Shown here piece after piece: positions 25,504-37,600 of a DNA stretch of 64,000 bases. The notes under the pieces were generated by a model that had not been told where the DNA came from, did not search any database, and saw nothing but the letters and a program-made list of their open reading frames with translations. A program made the translations under genes and the position numbers. The stretch's first letter is position 1. Each line of letters opens with the position of its first letter. This stretch comes from Tillandsia leiboldiana. Lineage: Eukaryota > Streptophyta > Magnoliopsida > Poales > Bromeliaceae. Location: the NCBI GenBank assembly GCA_029204045.2, contig CM055066.1, positions 50,238,587 through 50,302,586 on the forward strand, read 5' to 3'.

Positions 25504-25511
25504 TATAAATA
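25504..25511 (-). promoter_or_regulatory. Candidate TATA box of the lectin gene
   Basis: TATTTATA on the minus strand lies about 76 bp upstream of the lectin ATG, a plausible core promoter distance if the leader is ~45 nt. Positional inference only. Confidence 0.35.
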
Positions 25512-25721
25512 GAGGCCAAAGATGAAAATGACCACATGACTAGTTTGATTCTTACAAAATTTTTTGACCAGCGTAAAAGAAAAAAAAAAAAAAAAAAAAC
25601 TATTCATTTAATAGATCATTTAATAGATTGGATGTGATGAAAAAATATTTCATAATTTGTCTATACACATTCTCTTTCGAATGTTACATATAGCATTGCT
25701 TCTATCAAAATTGACCAGCCT

Positions 25722-28700
25722 ATTTATAGCATAGTTAGTTAATTCGTAAATTATTCACAAATTATTGAGAATCCGAATTAAACGTGCTGTTTCCGAATTT
25801 TTCCAAAAATTCGGAATAATTCGTGATATTTTGAATCAAAAAGTATTATTCACGAATTATTCGCGAACTACGAATTTTTGGGTGAAAAATTCATTCTTTT
25901 TCAAAGAAAAAAAAAATAAAAAATGTCCCATCGTTCAAGATAACATGTGCCACGTCTTACGAGGGCAATTAATGATACACTAGATATTATTCCTCGTAGT
26001 ACGAAATGCCCTCTCGTTTTTCGAACTGGTCTTACGAGGGCAATTAATATTTACTTTTAAGTTTTAATTAATTTAATTTTTTTTAAATTTTTTTCTTAAT
26101 ATTTTAGTTATTATTTATTTTATTTTATTTTTTGTCGGGAATAATTTAAAATTATATTATTTTTTTTTATTCTAAATGAATATTTTATTTATTTCTAAAA
26201 TAAATTGATTAATTTTTTAAAAAAAATTATAATTGTTTATACTAATAGTATAAATATTTTAATTTTTTCTTAATTTAATAGCAGAATTTTTGATCCCGAA
26301 TTTTTAATTAGTGAACGTATTATTTTCGTATAAATCACGTATCCGAATAATTGACCAGCCCGTTTTTTAGCGAAATTTTTCAACGAATTTTAAAATTATA
26401 ATACAAATTTTATCCGTATTATATCCGTACCGAATTTTTGCCGAATCCGAATTAACTAACTATGATTTATAGCATAGTTAGTTAATTCGCGAATTATTCG
26501 CGAATGATTGAGAATCCGAATTAAACGTGCCGTTTCCGACTTTTTTCAAAAATTCGGAATAATTAGTGAAATTTTGAATTAAAAAGTATTATTCGCGGAT
26601 TATTCGCGAATTATTCGCGAATTACGAATTTTTGGGTGAAAAATTCATTCTTTTTCAAAGAAAAAGAAAATAAAAAATGTTCCATCGTTCAAGATAACAT
26701 ATGCCACGTCTTACGAGGACAATTAATGATACAATAGATATTATTTCTCGTAGGACGAAATGCCCCCTCGTTTTTCGAACTAGTCTTACGAGGGCAATTA
26801 ATATTTACTTTTAAGTTTTAATTAATTTATTTTTTTTAAAATTTTTTTCTTAATATTTTAGTCATTATTTATTTTATTTTATTTTTTGTCGGGAATAATT
26901 TAAAATTATATATATTTTTTTATTCTAAATGAATATTTTATTTATTTCTAAAATAAATTGATTAAAATATTTTAAAAAATTATAATTGTTTATACTAATA
27001 GTATAAATATTTTAATTTTTTTTTAATTTAATAGCCGAATTTTTGATCCCGAATTTTTAATTGGTGAACGTATTATTTCCGTATAAATCACGTATCCGAA
27101 TAATTGACGAGCCCGTTTTTTAGCGAAATTTTTTAACGAATTTTAAAATTATAATACAAATTTTATCCGTATTATATCCGTACCGAATTTTTGCCGAATC
27201 CGAATTAACTAACTATGATTTTATAGCATAGTTAGTTAATTAGCGAATTATTCGCGAATTATTGAGAATCCGAATTAAACGTGCTGCTGTTTCGGACTTT
27301 TTCCAAAAATTCGGAATAATTCGTGAAATTTTGAATCAAAAAGGATTATTCGCAAATTATTCGCGAATTACGAATTTTTGGGTGAAAAATTCGTTCTTTT
27401 TCAAAGAAAAAAAAAATAAAAAATGCCCCATCGTTCAAGATAACATGTGCCGCGTCTTACTAGGGCAATTAATGATACACTAAATATTATTCCTCATAGG
27501 AAGAAATACCCTATCGTTTCCCGAACTGGTCGGCAATTAATATTTACTTTTAAGTTTTAATTAATTTAATTTTTTTTATTTTTTTTTTAATATTTTAGTC
27601 ATTATTTATTTTATTTTACTTTTTGTCGGGAATAATTTAAAATTATATTATTATTTTTTATTCTAAATGAATATTTTATTTATTTCTAAAATAAATTGAT
27701 TAAATTATTTAAAAAAATTATAATTGTTTATACTAATAGTATAAATATTTTAATTTTTTTAAAATTTAATAGCCGAATTTTTAATCCTGAATTTTTAATT
27801 AGTGAACGTATTATTTCCGTATAAATCACGTATCCGAATAATTGACGAGCCCGTTTTTTAGCGAAATTTTTCAACGAATTTTAAAATTATAATACGAATT
27901 TTATCCGTATTATATTCTTACCGAATTTTTGCCGAATCCGAATTAACTAACTATGATTTATAGCATAGTTAGTTAATTCGCGAATTATTCGCGAATTATT
28001 GAGAATCCGAATTAAACGTGCTGTTCCGACTTTTTCCAAAAATTCGGAATAATTCGTGAAATTTTGAATCTAAAAGTATTATTCACGAATTATTCGCGAA
28101 TTACGAATTTTTGGGTGAAAAATTAATTCTTTTTCAAAGGAAAAAAAATAAAAAATGTCCCATCATTCAAAATAACATGTGCCACGTCTTACGAGGGTAA
28201 TTAATGATACACTAGATATTATTCCTCGTAGGAAGAAATGTCCCTTCGTTTTTCGAACTGGTCTTACGAGGGCAATTAATATTTACTTTTAAGTTTTAAT
28301 TAATTTAATTTTTTTTAAATTTTTTTCTTAATATTTTAGTCATTATTTATTTTATTTTATTTTTTGTCGGGAATAATTTAAAATTATATTATTTTTTTTT
28401 TATTCTAAATGAATATTTTATTTATTTCTAAAATAAATTGATTAAATTATTTTAAAAAATTATAATTGTTTATACTAATAGTATAAATATTTTTTTTTTA
28501 ATTTAATAGCTGAATTTTTTATCCCGAATTTTTAATTAGTGAACGTATTATTTCTGTATAAATCACGTATCCGAATAATTGATGAGTCCGTTTTTTAGCC
28601 GAATTTTTCAACGAATTTTAAAATTATAATACGAATTTTATCCGTATTATATCCGTACCGAATTCTTGCCGAATCCGAATTAACTAACTATGATTTATAG

Positions 28701-29495
28701 CATAGTTAGTTTATTCGCGAATTATTGAGAATCCGAATTAAACGTGCCGTTTCCGACTTTTTCCAAATATTCGGAATAATTCTTGAAATTTTAAATCAAA
28801 AAATATTATTCGCGAATTATTCGTGAATTACGAATTTTTGGGTAAAAAATCCGTTCTTTTTCAAAAAAAAATAAAAATAAAAAATACCCCATCGTTCAAG
28901 ATAACATGTGCCACGTCTTACGAGGGCAATTAATAATACACTAAATATTATCCCTCGTAGGAAGAAATGCCCCATCGAACTGGTCGGCAATTAATATTTA
29001 CTTTTAAGTTTTAATTAATTTAATTTTTTTAAAATTTTTTTCTTAATATTTTAGTCATTATTTATTTTATTTTATTTTTTGTCAGAAATAATTTAAAATT
29101 ATATTTTTTTTTATTCTAAATAAATATTTTATTTATTTTTAAAATAAATTGATTAAATTATTTTAAAAAATTATAATTGTTTATACTAATAGTATAAATA
29201 TTTTAATTTTTTTTAAATTTAATAACCGAATTTTTGATTCCGAATTTTTAATTAGTAAACGTATTATTTTTGTATAAATCACGTATCCGAATAATAACGA
29301 GCCCGTATTTTAGTCAAATTTTTTAACGACTTTTAAAATTATAATACGGATTTTATCCGTATTATATTCGTACCGAATTTGATTAATGACAAGTCCGTAT
29401 TTTAGCCAAATGTTTCAACAACTTTTTAAATTATAATACGAATTTTATCAGTATTATATTCGTACCGAATTTGATTAAGTGGCTATGATTTATAG
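25722..29495. mobile_element. Five-unit tandem array of a ~735-bp TIR element
   Basis: Five head-to-tail units at 25730-26464, 26473-27217, 27227-27955, 27964-28692 and 28701-29487. Each begins CATAGTTAGTTAATTCG or a close variant; units 1-4 end with the inverse CGAATTAACTAACTATG, while unit 5 ends GGCTATG with an extra partial duplication. The array is flanked by ATTTATAG on both sides (25722-25729, 29488-29495), and the same 8-mer (once with an extra T) separates the units. Internally there are runs of CGCGAATTATT repeats. Units share a ~70-codon open frame only in part, with no conservation of frame across all five, so coding is doubtful. An 8-bp duplication suggests a hAT-like element; tandem growth by unequal crossover is inferred. 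Confidence 0.8.
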
Positions 29496-29515
29496 TGAGT
29501 GATAATCTGGACGGT

Positions 29516-29655
29516 CCAATTAAATTGTGACTATGACTTGTCACACAATACGATCCAATTGACCAGCCTATCAATTAAATTGTGACCTGACTTGTCATAC
29601 AATTGTACTATCCAATTGACGAGCCTATCAATTAAATTGTGACTTGTTGTACGAT
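29516..29655. repeat. ~57-bp minisatellite, about 2.5 copies
   Basis: Imperfect tandem units containing CAATTAAATTGTGAC, then GACTTGTCA(C/T)ACAAT and CCAATTGAC(C/G)AGCCTAT. Copies start at about 29517, 29573 and 29630. No coding content. Confidence 0.7.
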
Positions 29656-29737
29656 ACTGTCACGTCCCTCCCGAAATTTAAAAATCGATATAATTTTTTT
29701 TTTTTTTTTTTTAAATCAGTATTTAATAAAATCTGAA

Positions 29738-29909
29738 GAGTAATGCTACATGTACACTCCGAAGGGGTGTATATCATACACCTCCACTATTTTAATGGTG
29801 ACGATATTTTTTACAGGTCACATCGATTGACCCATCATCACACCCCATCCATTGAATGGGTGGGATGTGTGATATACACTCCAAATAAGATGTACAAGTA
29901 TCATTTCCC
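29738..29909. mobile_element. 172-bp hairpin MITE, family B copy 2 (inverse orientation)
   Basis: Exactly 172 bp, flanked by the perfect 9-bp duplication AAATCTGAA (29729-29737, 29910-29918). Same hairpin series as the copy at 22578 but inverted. It sits inside the LTR-like sequence that starts at 29659, so it is the younger insertion. Confidence 0.88.
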
Positions 29910-30008
29910 AAATCTGAATACGAACAAATTATTATATGTATATAAAATTTTCTATCACACGAACATAGTCTTCTCACAAGTACAATCAGAGTTACTAACA
30001 TAATTTTA

Positions 30009-30947
30009 AGGATTAATTGCATAAAGATCCCTGTAAATATATCGAATAGCAAATATATTCCTACAAAATTCAACTTTTCATATTTATTTCTTCAAAAATT
30101 TACCGTTATTTAAATCTACCCCTACCGTTCATCTCTGTTAGAAAAGTTGAATTAATCATAGATTAAATACTTAACCTTGGTTAGATAAAAAAGTAAATTT
30201 ATCTTTTTATTCTTTGTATATTATAATTATTTAATATATTATTTAATTAATTAGATAAAATATTAATTAATTATTTAATTAATTTAATAAATAATTAGTT
30301 AATTAGTTACTTATCTGGGTGAGCTCCGAATGGTTACCGAAGGCGAATCCGTAGGCATTGGGGGACATGAGCTGCTTTGTTGACCATGATGATCCCCACG
30401 GAGCTCACCACGTTCATCGCCCACGCCCCGACGTTCGACACCATGGGCTTCTTCTCCAGATCCATCTCCGCCGAACCCTACCACACCCCTTCCCCCTCTC
30501 CGCTTCTTCTATGCTCTCCCTAGAGAGAGACTCTCCGCTTCTTCTATGCTCTCCCTAGAGAGAGAGAGAGAGTGCGAGGGTAGAGAGAGAGAGAGGGAGA
30601 CCTCGCGAAGACGACGACGAGAATGCGACTAGAGTTTGAGAGAGAATTTATTATTATATAATTATTATAAATAAATAAATAAATAAATATACGAAGAGAA
30701 ACGATGCGGAGGAATTTGTCAAATGCTTTATAATGATATTATTTTTAGAGAAATATATTTATAAGGAGGATAAAAAAGTCATTTCATATTAAATCTGTTA
30801 AAATATAAACAGATTCTAAACGGTACTAAACCAGAGGGGTAGATTTGAAGAACTTAAGATTTTTGAATGAATAAATATGAAAAGTTGAATTTTGTAGGAA
30901 TATATTTGCTATTCGACATATTTGCAGGACCTATATGCAATTAACCT
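30009..30947. mobile_element. Pack-type long-TIR element (family C copy 1) carrying a gene fragment
   Basis: Ends AGGATTAATTGCAT and, inverted, AGGTTAATTGCAT, extending into ~100-bp arms that share TCGAATAGCAAATATAT and CAACTTTTCATATTTAT. An 8-bp duplication TAATTTTA lies at 30001-30008 and 30948-30955. Between the arms is a GC-rich insert (about 30338-30650) with the 5' leader and first exon of a nucleotide-sugar transporter-like gene. Long TIRs, an 8-9 bp TSD and captured gene sequence fit a Pack-MULE. It is inserted in the older LTR-like DNA. Confidence 0.78.
30338..30465 (-). pseudogene. Captured exon 1 of a nucleotide-sugar (UDP-sugar) transporter-like gene
   Basis: On the minus strand an ATG at 30465 opens MDLEKKPMVSNVGAW followed by AMNVVSSVGIIMVNK, which matches the N-terminal first membrane segment of the plant UDP-sugar transporter family in the NST/TPT superfamily. 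One extra A in the run at 30376-30378 shifts the frame. Skipping it restores QLMSPNAYGFAF before a GT donor at 30337-30336. Upstream, on the same strand, is a CT/GA-rich leader with a 36-bp duplication (about 30490-30570), presumably the captured 5' UTR. The rest of the gene is absent, so it is a fragment, not a gene. Confidence 0.72.
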
Positions 30948-33330
30948 TAATTTTAAACTAAACAAATAAAAGTAACTCCACTACATCAGTTATACATAAC
31001 TATTAGAACTCATATAATCTCAAAACAGTATGTAAATCAAACCACAACTACTATAAGGATCACTATAATATCAACACAAATAACTAAGATAAATATCACA
31101 GGGAAGCTCTATCGTGACAGCCTCGCTCGCACGTCCTGGCATCCCTCCACCCGACGGACCTGAAATGGTGGTCACCACGAGGGTGTGAAATACAACATAC
31201 AATGTATCCCAATGGGCACGACGAGTCAAGAAATAGCGAATCGTACCTACTAGTATACAATAATCTGCGGATAATAAATAGATCAATAGGAATAAAGCTG
31301 ATAAACCAGTAAAAGACTACAGATAAGTCAATGATATAACTGAGCAGATATGGGTACAGAATAAATCAACAAAGCATGCTAGAATATGAAAATATAAGCT
31401 ATGCATCAATAGTGAACAGCAAGTACCCAATCGATGCCACTATTGGTCACGAGGACCTCAGGCTAAAGCCACTGTTCGGCACCTTTTCGGCTGACATAAC
31501 TCTGCACTCACAGATGCTGACGGGGGCTCACGGGTCTTTCTCTAGACCACTTTACCGGTAAAGAACGCCCGGTGGGGGATCAATCCCACGGCGTACGTGA
31601 AGTACAGCAGTGCATGGCGATCATAATACTGATGTTCAAGCTCACAGTCTAAGGACCGGATAATCGGCAACAAGCCGAAATCCCAACAAGGATGCTGATG
31701 TCTGTATATCAATCATAGGTCATCTAATGCAGTCTGAAATACAAGAAGTATGTATATCTGAATAGAAGCAAGTCTATGAAGTGATCAAGCATGCATGATA
31801 TATATATCCAGGTATAAGCTACACCTAGTTAGTGACCAATCAAGTATGATATATGTCCAAGTATAAGCGAGTACTAAGCAATCAATGAAAGTAAAGCTCA
31901 AAGACTCAATCATGGCTAGTATGAAAAGCAGGCATGATATATGTCCAAATATAGCTACTATACTGACATCTATCTAATGACCAATCAAGCATGATATATG
32001 TCCAAGTATAAGCGAGTAATAAGCAATCAGTGGAGGTCAAGCTCAAGATAAAATCAAGGCTAATATGGAAAACAGGTGTCCGACTAACTAAAGTATCCAG
32101 AGGGCCGAAGTGATAAAACTCGGACCGACGATAAACCCACCTCAGTGTAGGCAGTCCCGAAGCCTGCTGGACTACTGGGGTGCTGGTGCTGAACTGCTGG
32201 GCCCTGAACAATAACTAATATCAGTAACAAACTCACTCATACCCAACCCGACAACACTACACTGTCTGAACAGTTAAACGGTGAACTTTGCCAAGTCCTG
32301 GCTTTTATCGTATTTTCCCGAAAATCCACTAAACGACTAATTATGACCCGAATAGAGTCTACAAGTTTCCAAACGCGACGAAACTTCACACGCTGTTCCA
32401 TAACAACTCATTTAAGATTTCCAGACAACCAAAAGCCACTTTGCTAAAATCGATGCTCGATCGGAGCCATAATTACTTCAACACTTCCAGAAAGGCCGAT
32501 TTTGACTCCGGAAGCCACCGACGCGAAAAGAAAACCACTGGACCAGCCAGGATAGCGCCAGGGATAACTAGGAATAGGCCATAACATCTACTAGTCGATT
32601 CATTACTTCAAAATACGCAAAACTCGCGTCGGAAGTCGTTAAACCGACGATTTTGCCGATTTACCGTTTGTTAACCGATTCCCGCTCAACGAAGACCAAC
32701 GGACCTCTAACGAAAGTTTAAAAATTACGTACACGCTGCCCGAAACAGCCTATGAAGTCACATTTGCATCTAAGTCCCCAGGGTTTTCTAAAATCGCATA
32801 ATTATACTCAAAAACCACATTTTTCGACTCGTTAAAAATATCCGAGGGGTTCTAACATGAACCGAAGGTACCAATAGATAGGTCTCGACCTAACTAAACC
32901 CGTGCTCACTGTTTGGGGGAGGCACGAAGCCCGAGAACAAAGTCGGGTCCATAAAAATTAAGTCCACAAAGCTTAGATTGCTACATTAACTTAACTACCC
33001 ATTCCAACCCATAATTAACATGAGCATCATGATCAGGAAGATCAAAAGAGTCGAGGGCTCACCTTTGGAGCGTCGCAGACCTGCCGGAAAGATCGCCGGA
33101 GCAAGGTGGCCCAAGTTGCACCCTTGCAAGAGCTCGATTTGGCCGAGGCTAGGTCAGCTCGCGTTCAAGTTGCCAACAGAGGCAAGCAGCAGTTGGAGAA
33201 TGGTCACAGAGGTGGCTCGGTCACCACCAGACCCAACTCCGGAGACCCCGAGCGGTGGTTGGCCGGAGAAGTGCTCCACGGCCACCTAGAAAGCAACCAT
33301 GGAAAAGTAGATTATTTATGACAATCAAAA

Positions 33331-33461
33331 GGTAACCAATAATCTGAATATATTATATACCAATTCACAGCTCTAAAACATTCATTTGTTTTGTCACATA
33401 AACAGAACACTTGAACTTAGAGAGAGACCAACCAATATTTGCATGCATGACATCAAAATCA
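33331..33461. other. Short spacer, 3' flank of STIG1-like gene
   Basis: Probable 3' UTR of the STIG1-like gene on the minus strand; nothing else seen. Confidence 0.4.
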
Positions 33462-33887
33462 TCAATGGCCATAGTCACACATCCCAAAGCTACACTTAAT
33501 CCCCGCCGTACATCGATTGTAGCACGAACCGCAATGATCGGGATCGCCGCGGACGTCTGTGCACTCCCCACCGCAGCACAGGATCCCGTAGGCGCATCGG
33601 CGGCCGCAATCGCCACAGTGATCAGGATCGCGAGCGGTGTCCTTGCAGTACTGCTGGAAGCAGCAGGTGCTGCCGCCCCACGGGTTCTTCTTGCGGTCGG
33701 AGCACAGCCCAGGATCTGCAGTGCACATCAGCCGCTCTCGTCGGCCGCCCAGAACGGCCGACCGGAGAAAGTTGGAGCACGTCGGGTAAGGCGGCGGGCT
33801 CATCGACTGCATTGCATAAGTTTTTCCGAGTGCGGCGACAGACAAACAAAGAAGCAGAAGCCAATGATGGATGGAAGATGCAAGCAT
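33462..33887 (-). CDS. STIG1-like secreted cysteine-rich protein
   Basis: Single-exon gene, 141 aa. Residues 1-25 (MLASSIHHWLLLLCLSVAALG) are a typical signal peptide, so the product is secreted to the apoplast. After a short linker there are many cysteines in the STIG1 pattern: CTADPGLCSDRKKNPWGG, STCCFQQYCKDT, then two repeats DPDHCGDCGRRC and DPDHCGSCYNRC separated by CCGGECTDV, ending CSFGMCDYGH. Family members such as stigma-specific STIG1 and GRIM REAPER act in stigma exudate or in extracellular signalling; the particular role here is unknown. The overlapping + strand frame is only a shadow. The ATG at 33887 is the only one that gives a full signal peptide. Confidence 0.92.
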   Translation of the reverse strand: MLASSIHHWLLLLCLSVAALGKTYAMQSMSPPPYPTCSNFLRSAVLGGRRERLMCTADPGLCSDRKKNPWGGSTCCFQQYCKDTARDPDHCGDCGRRCAYGILCCGGECTDVRGDPDHCGSCYNRCTAGIKCSFGMCDYGH

Positions 33888-34638
33888 GTCTACATCTTAT
33901 GAAAAATTGAAGCACAGAGGATGCAACATAAAGAAACTTGATATCAGCTATAATGGTATTGAGTAATATGTGGAGGCACTGCTTCAGTTATTCATAGCAA
34001 GGGTTAGTAAATGGAATCTTTCAACTGCCCAATTGTTTTTGAGGAGTCAGTGAGTACAAATACATCATGGCCTTTGACAAATTGTTTCACCCTTTTGTTT
34101 CACTGCAGGTTCTTCTACTATGAGCAGCTGGATTAAACTTTCAAGGAAATCAGGCTGTGGTTAGTCATCTTCTTTTTCGGTCTGCAATATTCGATCCAAG
34201 AAGCAATTTTACACATGATGCATGAGATTACTCTAACAACAATATCATTATTGACCACAAACTGAATTAAAAAGTAGATCTGTAAAGTACGCATCCCCCC
34301 AAAGTTACCATAAACCACTAGTATTGAATTCAATCTATGCAAAATAGTATGCCTTTGAAACACCAGCTCATCAATGTTTCCGCAACAAGAAGTGCACAAC
34401 AGGTCAAAACAGTTTTTAAGTTGATGGAACCAATTCTTTAAGATCAACAATAAACATCGATCAAATCCAAAAGAAAGAAATTAAAGCAATGCCCCGCTTC
34501 ATCTAGAACAGCATTTTTATTACCTTGGACATTATAAGCACATAAACAGAAAACAGTGCTGTGATTGTGAAATTCGACTTCGAAATATAAATTCAAGTTC
34601 TCAGAGATCAACTTGCTGAGGAGACGATCGCAGCAAAG
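33888..34638. other. Intergenic between STIG1-like and NDUFS5 genes
   Basis: Holds the 5' flank of the STIG1-like gene and the 3' UTR of NDUFS5 (both on the minus strand). No TATA signal or extra gene could be supported. Confidence 0.5.
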
Positions 34639-37600
34639 CTAATGATGAATGGCCTCACCGCCCCCTTTGGCTTCCTCCTTGGCCTTCCGTTCCGCCGCTC
34701 TTTTTTGGCGCTGCTCCTCTTTATAGATTCTGTTCCTCCTTTGAAACTGCAATACAATGTTTCAGTTAGTTAAAAGTTGAAAAAAGGAGATGAAGATTAA
34801 TAAGATAAGAATATCAATGTATGTAGCTGATCAAATACAGGAAAGCTCTAATGTAGATTAGATTCAATTCCACAGAAGTGAAGCCAACTTAAGAAACACT
34901 AATGAAACAAGGTTAAAGCGAAATTAAAGCGCAATATAGCGGTTTCAATATTGCAGTATCGCAATGAAAATCACGACAATCTTAGTAGGGTTTACAGCAT
35001 TGAGCATATAAGTTAAGCATCAGAAAAATAGCTGTGACTCTAATAACTTCCCAACCAAAATCCAATTACCGTTTGCAATTCCAAAAAAATGGCAACATAG
35101 CACGACAAATTCATGAAATAACATAGGAAAATTAACTGACGACTTGCGACAGTCTGTCAGGTGTTCAATGTATTCTTCCCTCAGGTATCGTTTGGTTCGG
35201 GAATTAGTGTGAATTAGTAGTACCAGGTATAAGTATAAAGTTGAGTATAAGATAGGATAAATAAAAATAGTGTTTGGTTGGGATATAGGTTAGTACCGGT
35301 ATAAGAAAAATAGTGTTTGGTTGGAATTGAAGAATAAGAGGGATAAATGGTTGACTTTTGAGTAAAAAGACGAAAATACCCTTATCTTTTTATATGTATT
35401 AAAATTTGATAAATAAATATTATATTATAACTTTTTAAATATAATAATTATAATATATATTATGTAATTAATTATATAATATATAAAATTAGTGTTAATT
35501 ATTTATAAGTAAAAAATGATTAATATTATATAAAAATTTAAATAAAATTTTCTAGTAAGATATATAATTTTTAAAAATCAATTATTAGTGTTAATTAGTG
35601 TTAAAATTAGTGTTAATTATTTTTTCGTCTAAAATTTTTATTAATTATTTATTTTGCGTTGGGAACGAGGATGCGGTACGGGGGAGAGGTTTTTTAGCCG
35701 GCGGCGACGAAGAGCTACAGGGAAGGCAGGCGGCGGCGGCGACGATAATAATTATTATTTATTATTTAATTTGTTTTTTTAAAATAATTATTATAATATC
35801 TATTAATTAATAAATTAAATGATATATAAAATTAGTGTTACTTATTTATATTTAAAAATTAATTAATATTATCTAAGAATTATAATAATTGTTCCTGGTA
35901 AGATATAAAATTTAAAAAAAAATAATAATTAGTGTTAATTAGTGTTTACCAAACAAACGATACCATAAAAAAGAGAGCATCTTTTACATCACATTTTAAC
36001 CACAAAAAAAAATCTATTCTTTTGGGTCTACTGCACAAACACCACACCACAACACACCAAAATTAAGAACACACCACACCACACACCACACAAAAATTAG
36101 GATTTAGTCACATAAACGAGTTAGAAAATGGAAAAAAAAGATAAACGAAGGGGATATTAATTAGAAGTGTTAATTTTGTGGGTTATAATATAATTTTTTT
36201 TTTTTCTTTTTGGTGACTAATTATTAAGCTGGTAGATAATTAGGAAGCAAGGGAGAGCATCGCCCTCCGCCCCGCGCCGCCACAGCCGACGACGCTCTCG
36301 TGGGCGCGGCCGCTCCCCGCGAAGGTCCGGAACCGCTCCGCCCCCTTCCCCGCCGCCACCGCGCACGTCGCCACCCTCGCGTCGTAGATCCCCTCAGCCG
36401 CGCCGCCACCGACGCCGCAGTGGAAGCGCATCACCTCGTTTGGGGAAGGAGATGGGAGAAGAGGAGGGAGGTGATGGGAGAAGAGGAGGGATGAGAGGGG
36501 AGAAGAGGAGTGGGGAAAAGTGTGCAAGGGTAATAATAGAGGAGAGAGAAAGTTGGAGTTATTCGGGGTGGGGGGATCTTGTCCCTGCTTGTACCAGGAC
36601 AAAAGGGAAAAGGGGGGGATTCGAATTCCCCCCCTGTTCCAAAGTGTTTGGGTACAAAGGGGGGGGGGATATCCCCCTTTGTACCCGAACCAAACAATGC
36701 CTCAGAGAAAATAATTGGACAGAATTTTTTTTCCTTTTCTTAGATGCAAGTGTTACTTATATCCCCTTTTCATTTCTAAACATGCCCCAGCCCTGAGCAA
36801 ACAACAAAGCATTTTAAAACTTCTACAACCACAAAATGATGCTATAACTATTGACAGCTTATGATAGATATTTGCACTTTTTTCTGATGATACTTTATTT
36901 AACGGTTACATTAATAGCCTACAGTTCGCTTGATGATTGATGTGAAAACAGCAGAATTATCCAATAATTATATTATAGCCTCGTTTAGACAGAGACTAGT
37001 AAAGAAGTGTGTATGTTTTCACCGCATATAAACCTACGTTGCGTATGGAAATAGCGGCATTGTCTACAATTAACATTTCTGAAAACCTAAATAATTGTAT
37101 ATCATGAAGCTTAGGGAGGTAGTATATATACACAAACACCACAAGCGAATAATTTTGGGAATTGAAAAGGAAAAGAGCACAACAATTACCTATGAACACT
37201 CATGATTTGATGTCTAGAATAAGGGGGAGAAAAAAAACATGCAAATATTTGCTTATTCTCAAAAGTAAGCAGACAAATAAAAATAATCATCATTTTCAAG
37301 AGGGGAAAAAAAAACCTGTGATAATATTACAAACTAGAAGAAGAAACATGTGTTTGTAGTCCTCAGCCCTCTTATTTCACCTTCAAATATGTTGGTTACC
37401 CCGCAAGATGTATAGTTTGCAAACTAGATGGTTTAGAATTTGGTTTCACCAAAAGCAGTTCAAACTGAACATATTTGCATTACTGAGACTCCGCTTAGTC
37501 TAAGATGTCAAGCCTGTTTGATAAATAATACGATATCTAGTTTTGTCAGAATAAAGTATTGTCCTCTGGGATGAAAGAAATGCTAATCTATACAACTTGG

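Larger units (their letters stand above)
29659..33330 (-). mobile_element. Decayed LTR retroelement sequence, minus orientation, with nested insertions
   Basis: The left edge TGTCACGTCCCTCCCG is the inverse of an LTR 3' end (...GGGAGGGACGTGACA); a related end, CGGGGCGTGACA, closes the fragment at 58740-59549. Sequence around 31080-31270 is related, inverted, to 59090-59230 (CGATTTGCTATTTCT, CGTCGTGCCCA and TGGGATACAT blocks). Interrupted by a 172-bp MITE and a long-TIR element, each with its own TSD. A ~140-bp direct repeat with CATGATATATGTCCAAGTATA lies at 31840-32060. Sequence from 32230 to 33330 has low AT content and no recognisable polyprotein. No second LTR or TSD was found, so the limits are soft; a Gypsy-type origin is a guess. 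Confidence 0.5.

Noticed and set aside
25765..25983. 72-codon frame found again at 27262 (start MRIRIKRA)
   Set aside because: It recurs because the DNA repeats in tandem; the frame is not kept in all five units and has no recognised motif.
31405..31620. tRNA or other RNA gene in the structured GC-richer part of the LTR relic
   Set aside because: No cloverleaf with correct A and B boxes could be drawn.
33020..33289. 89-codon + strand frame rich in basic residues
   Set aside because: It lies in decayed LTR-retroelement sequence, no start context, domain or splice partner is visible, and overlapping frames of similar length exist.
33411..33902. 163-codon + strand frame opposite the STIG1-like gene
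   Set aside because: It is the antisense shadow of a clear signal-peptide, cysteine-patterned protein.
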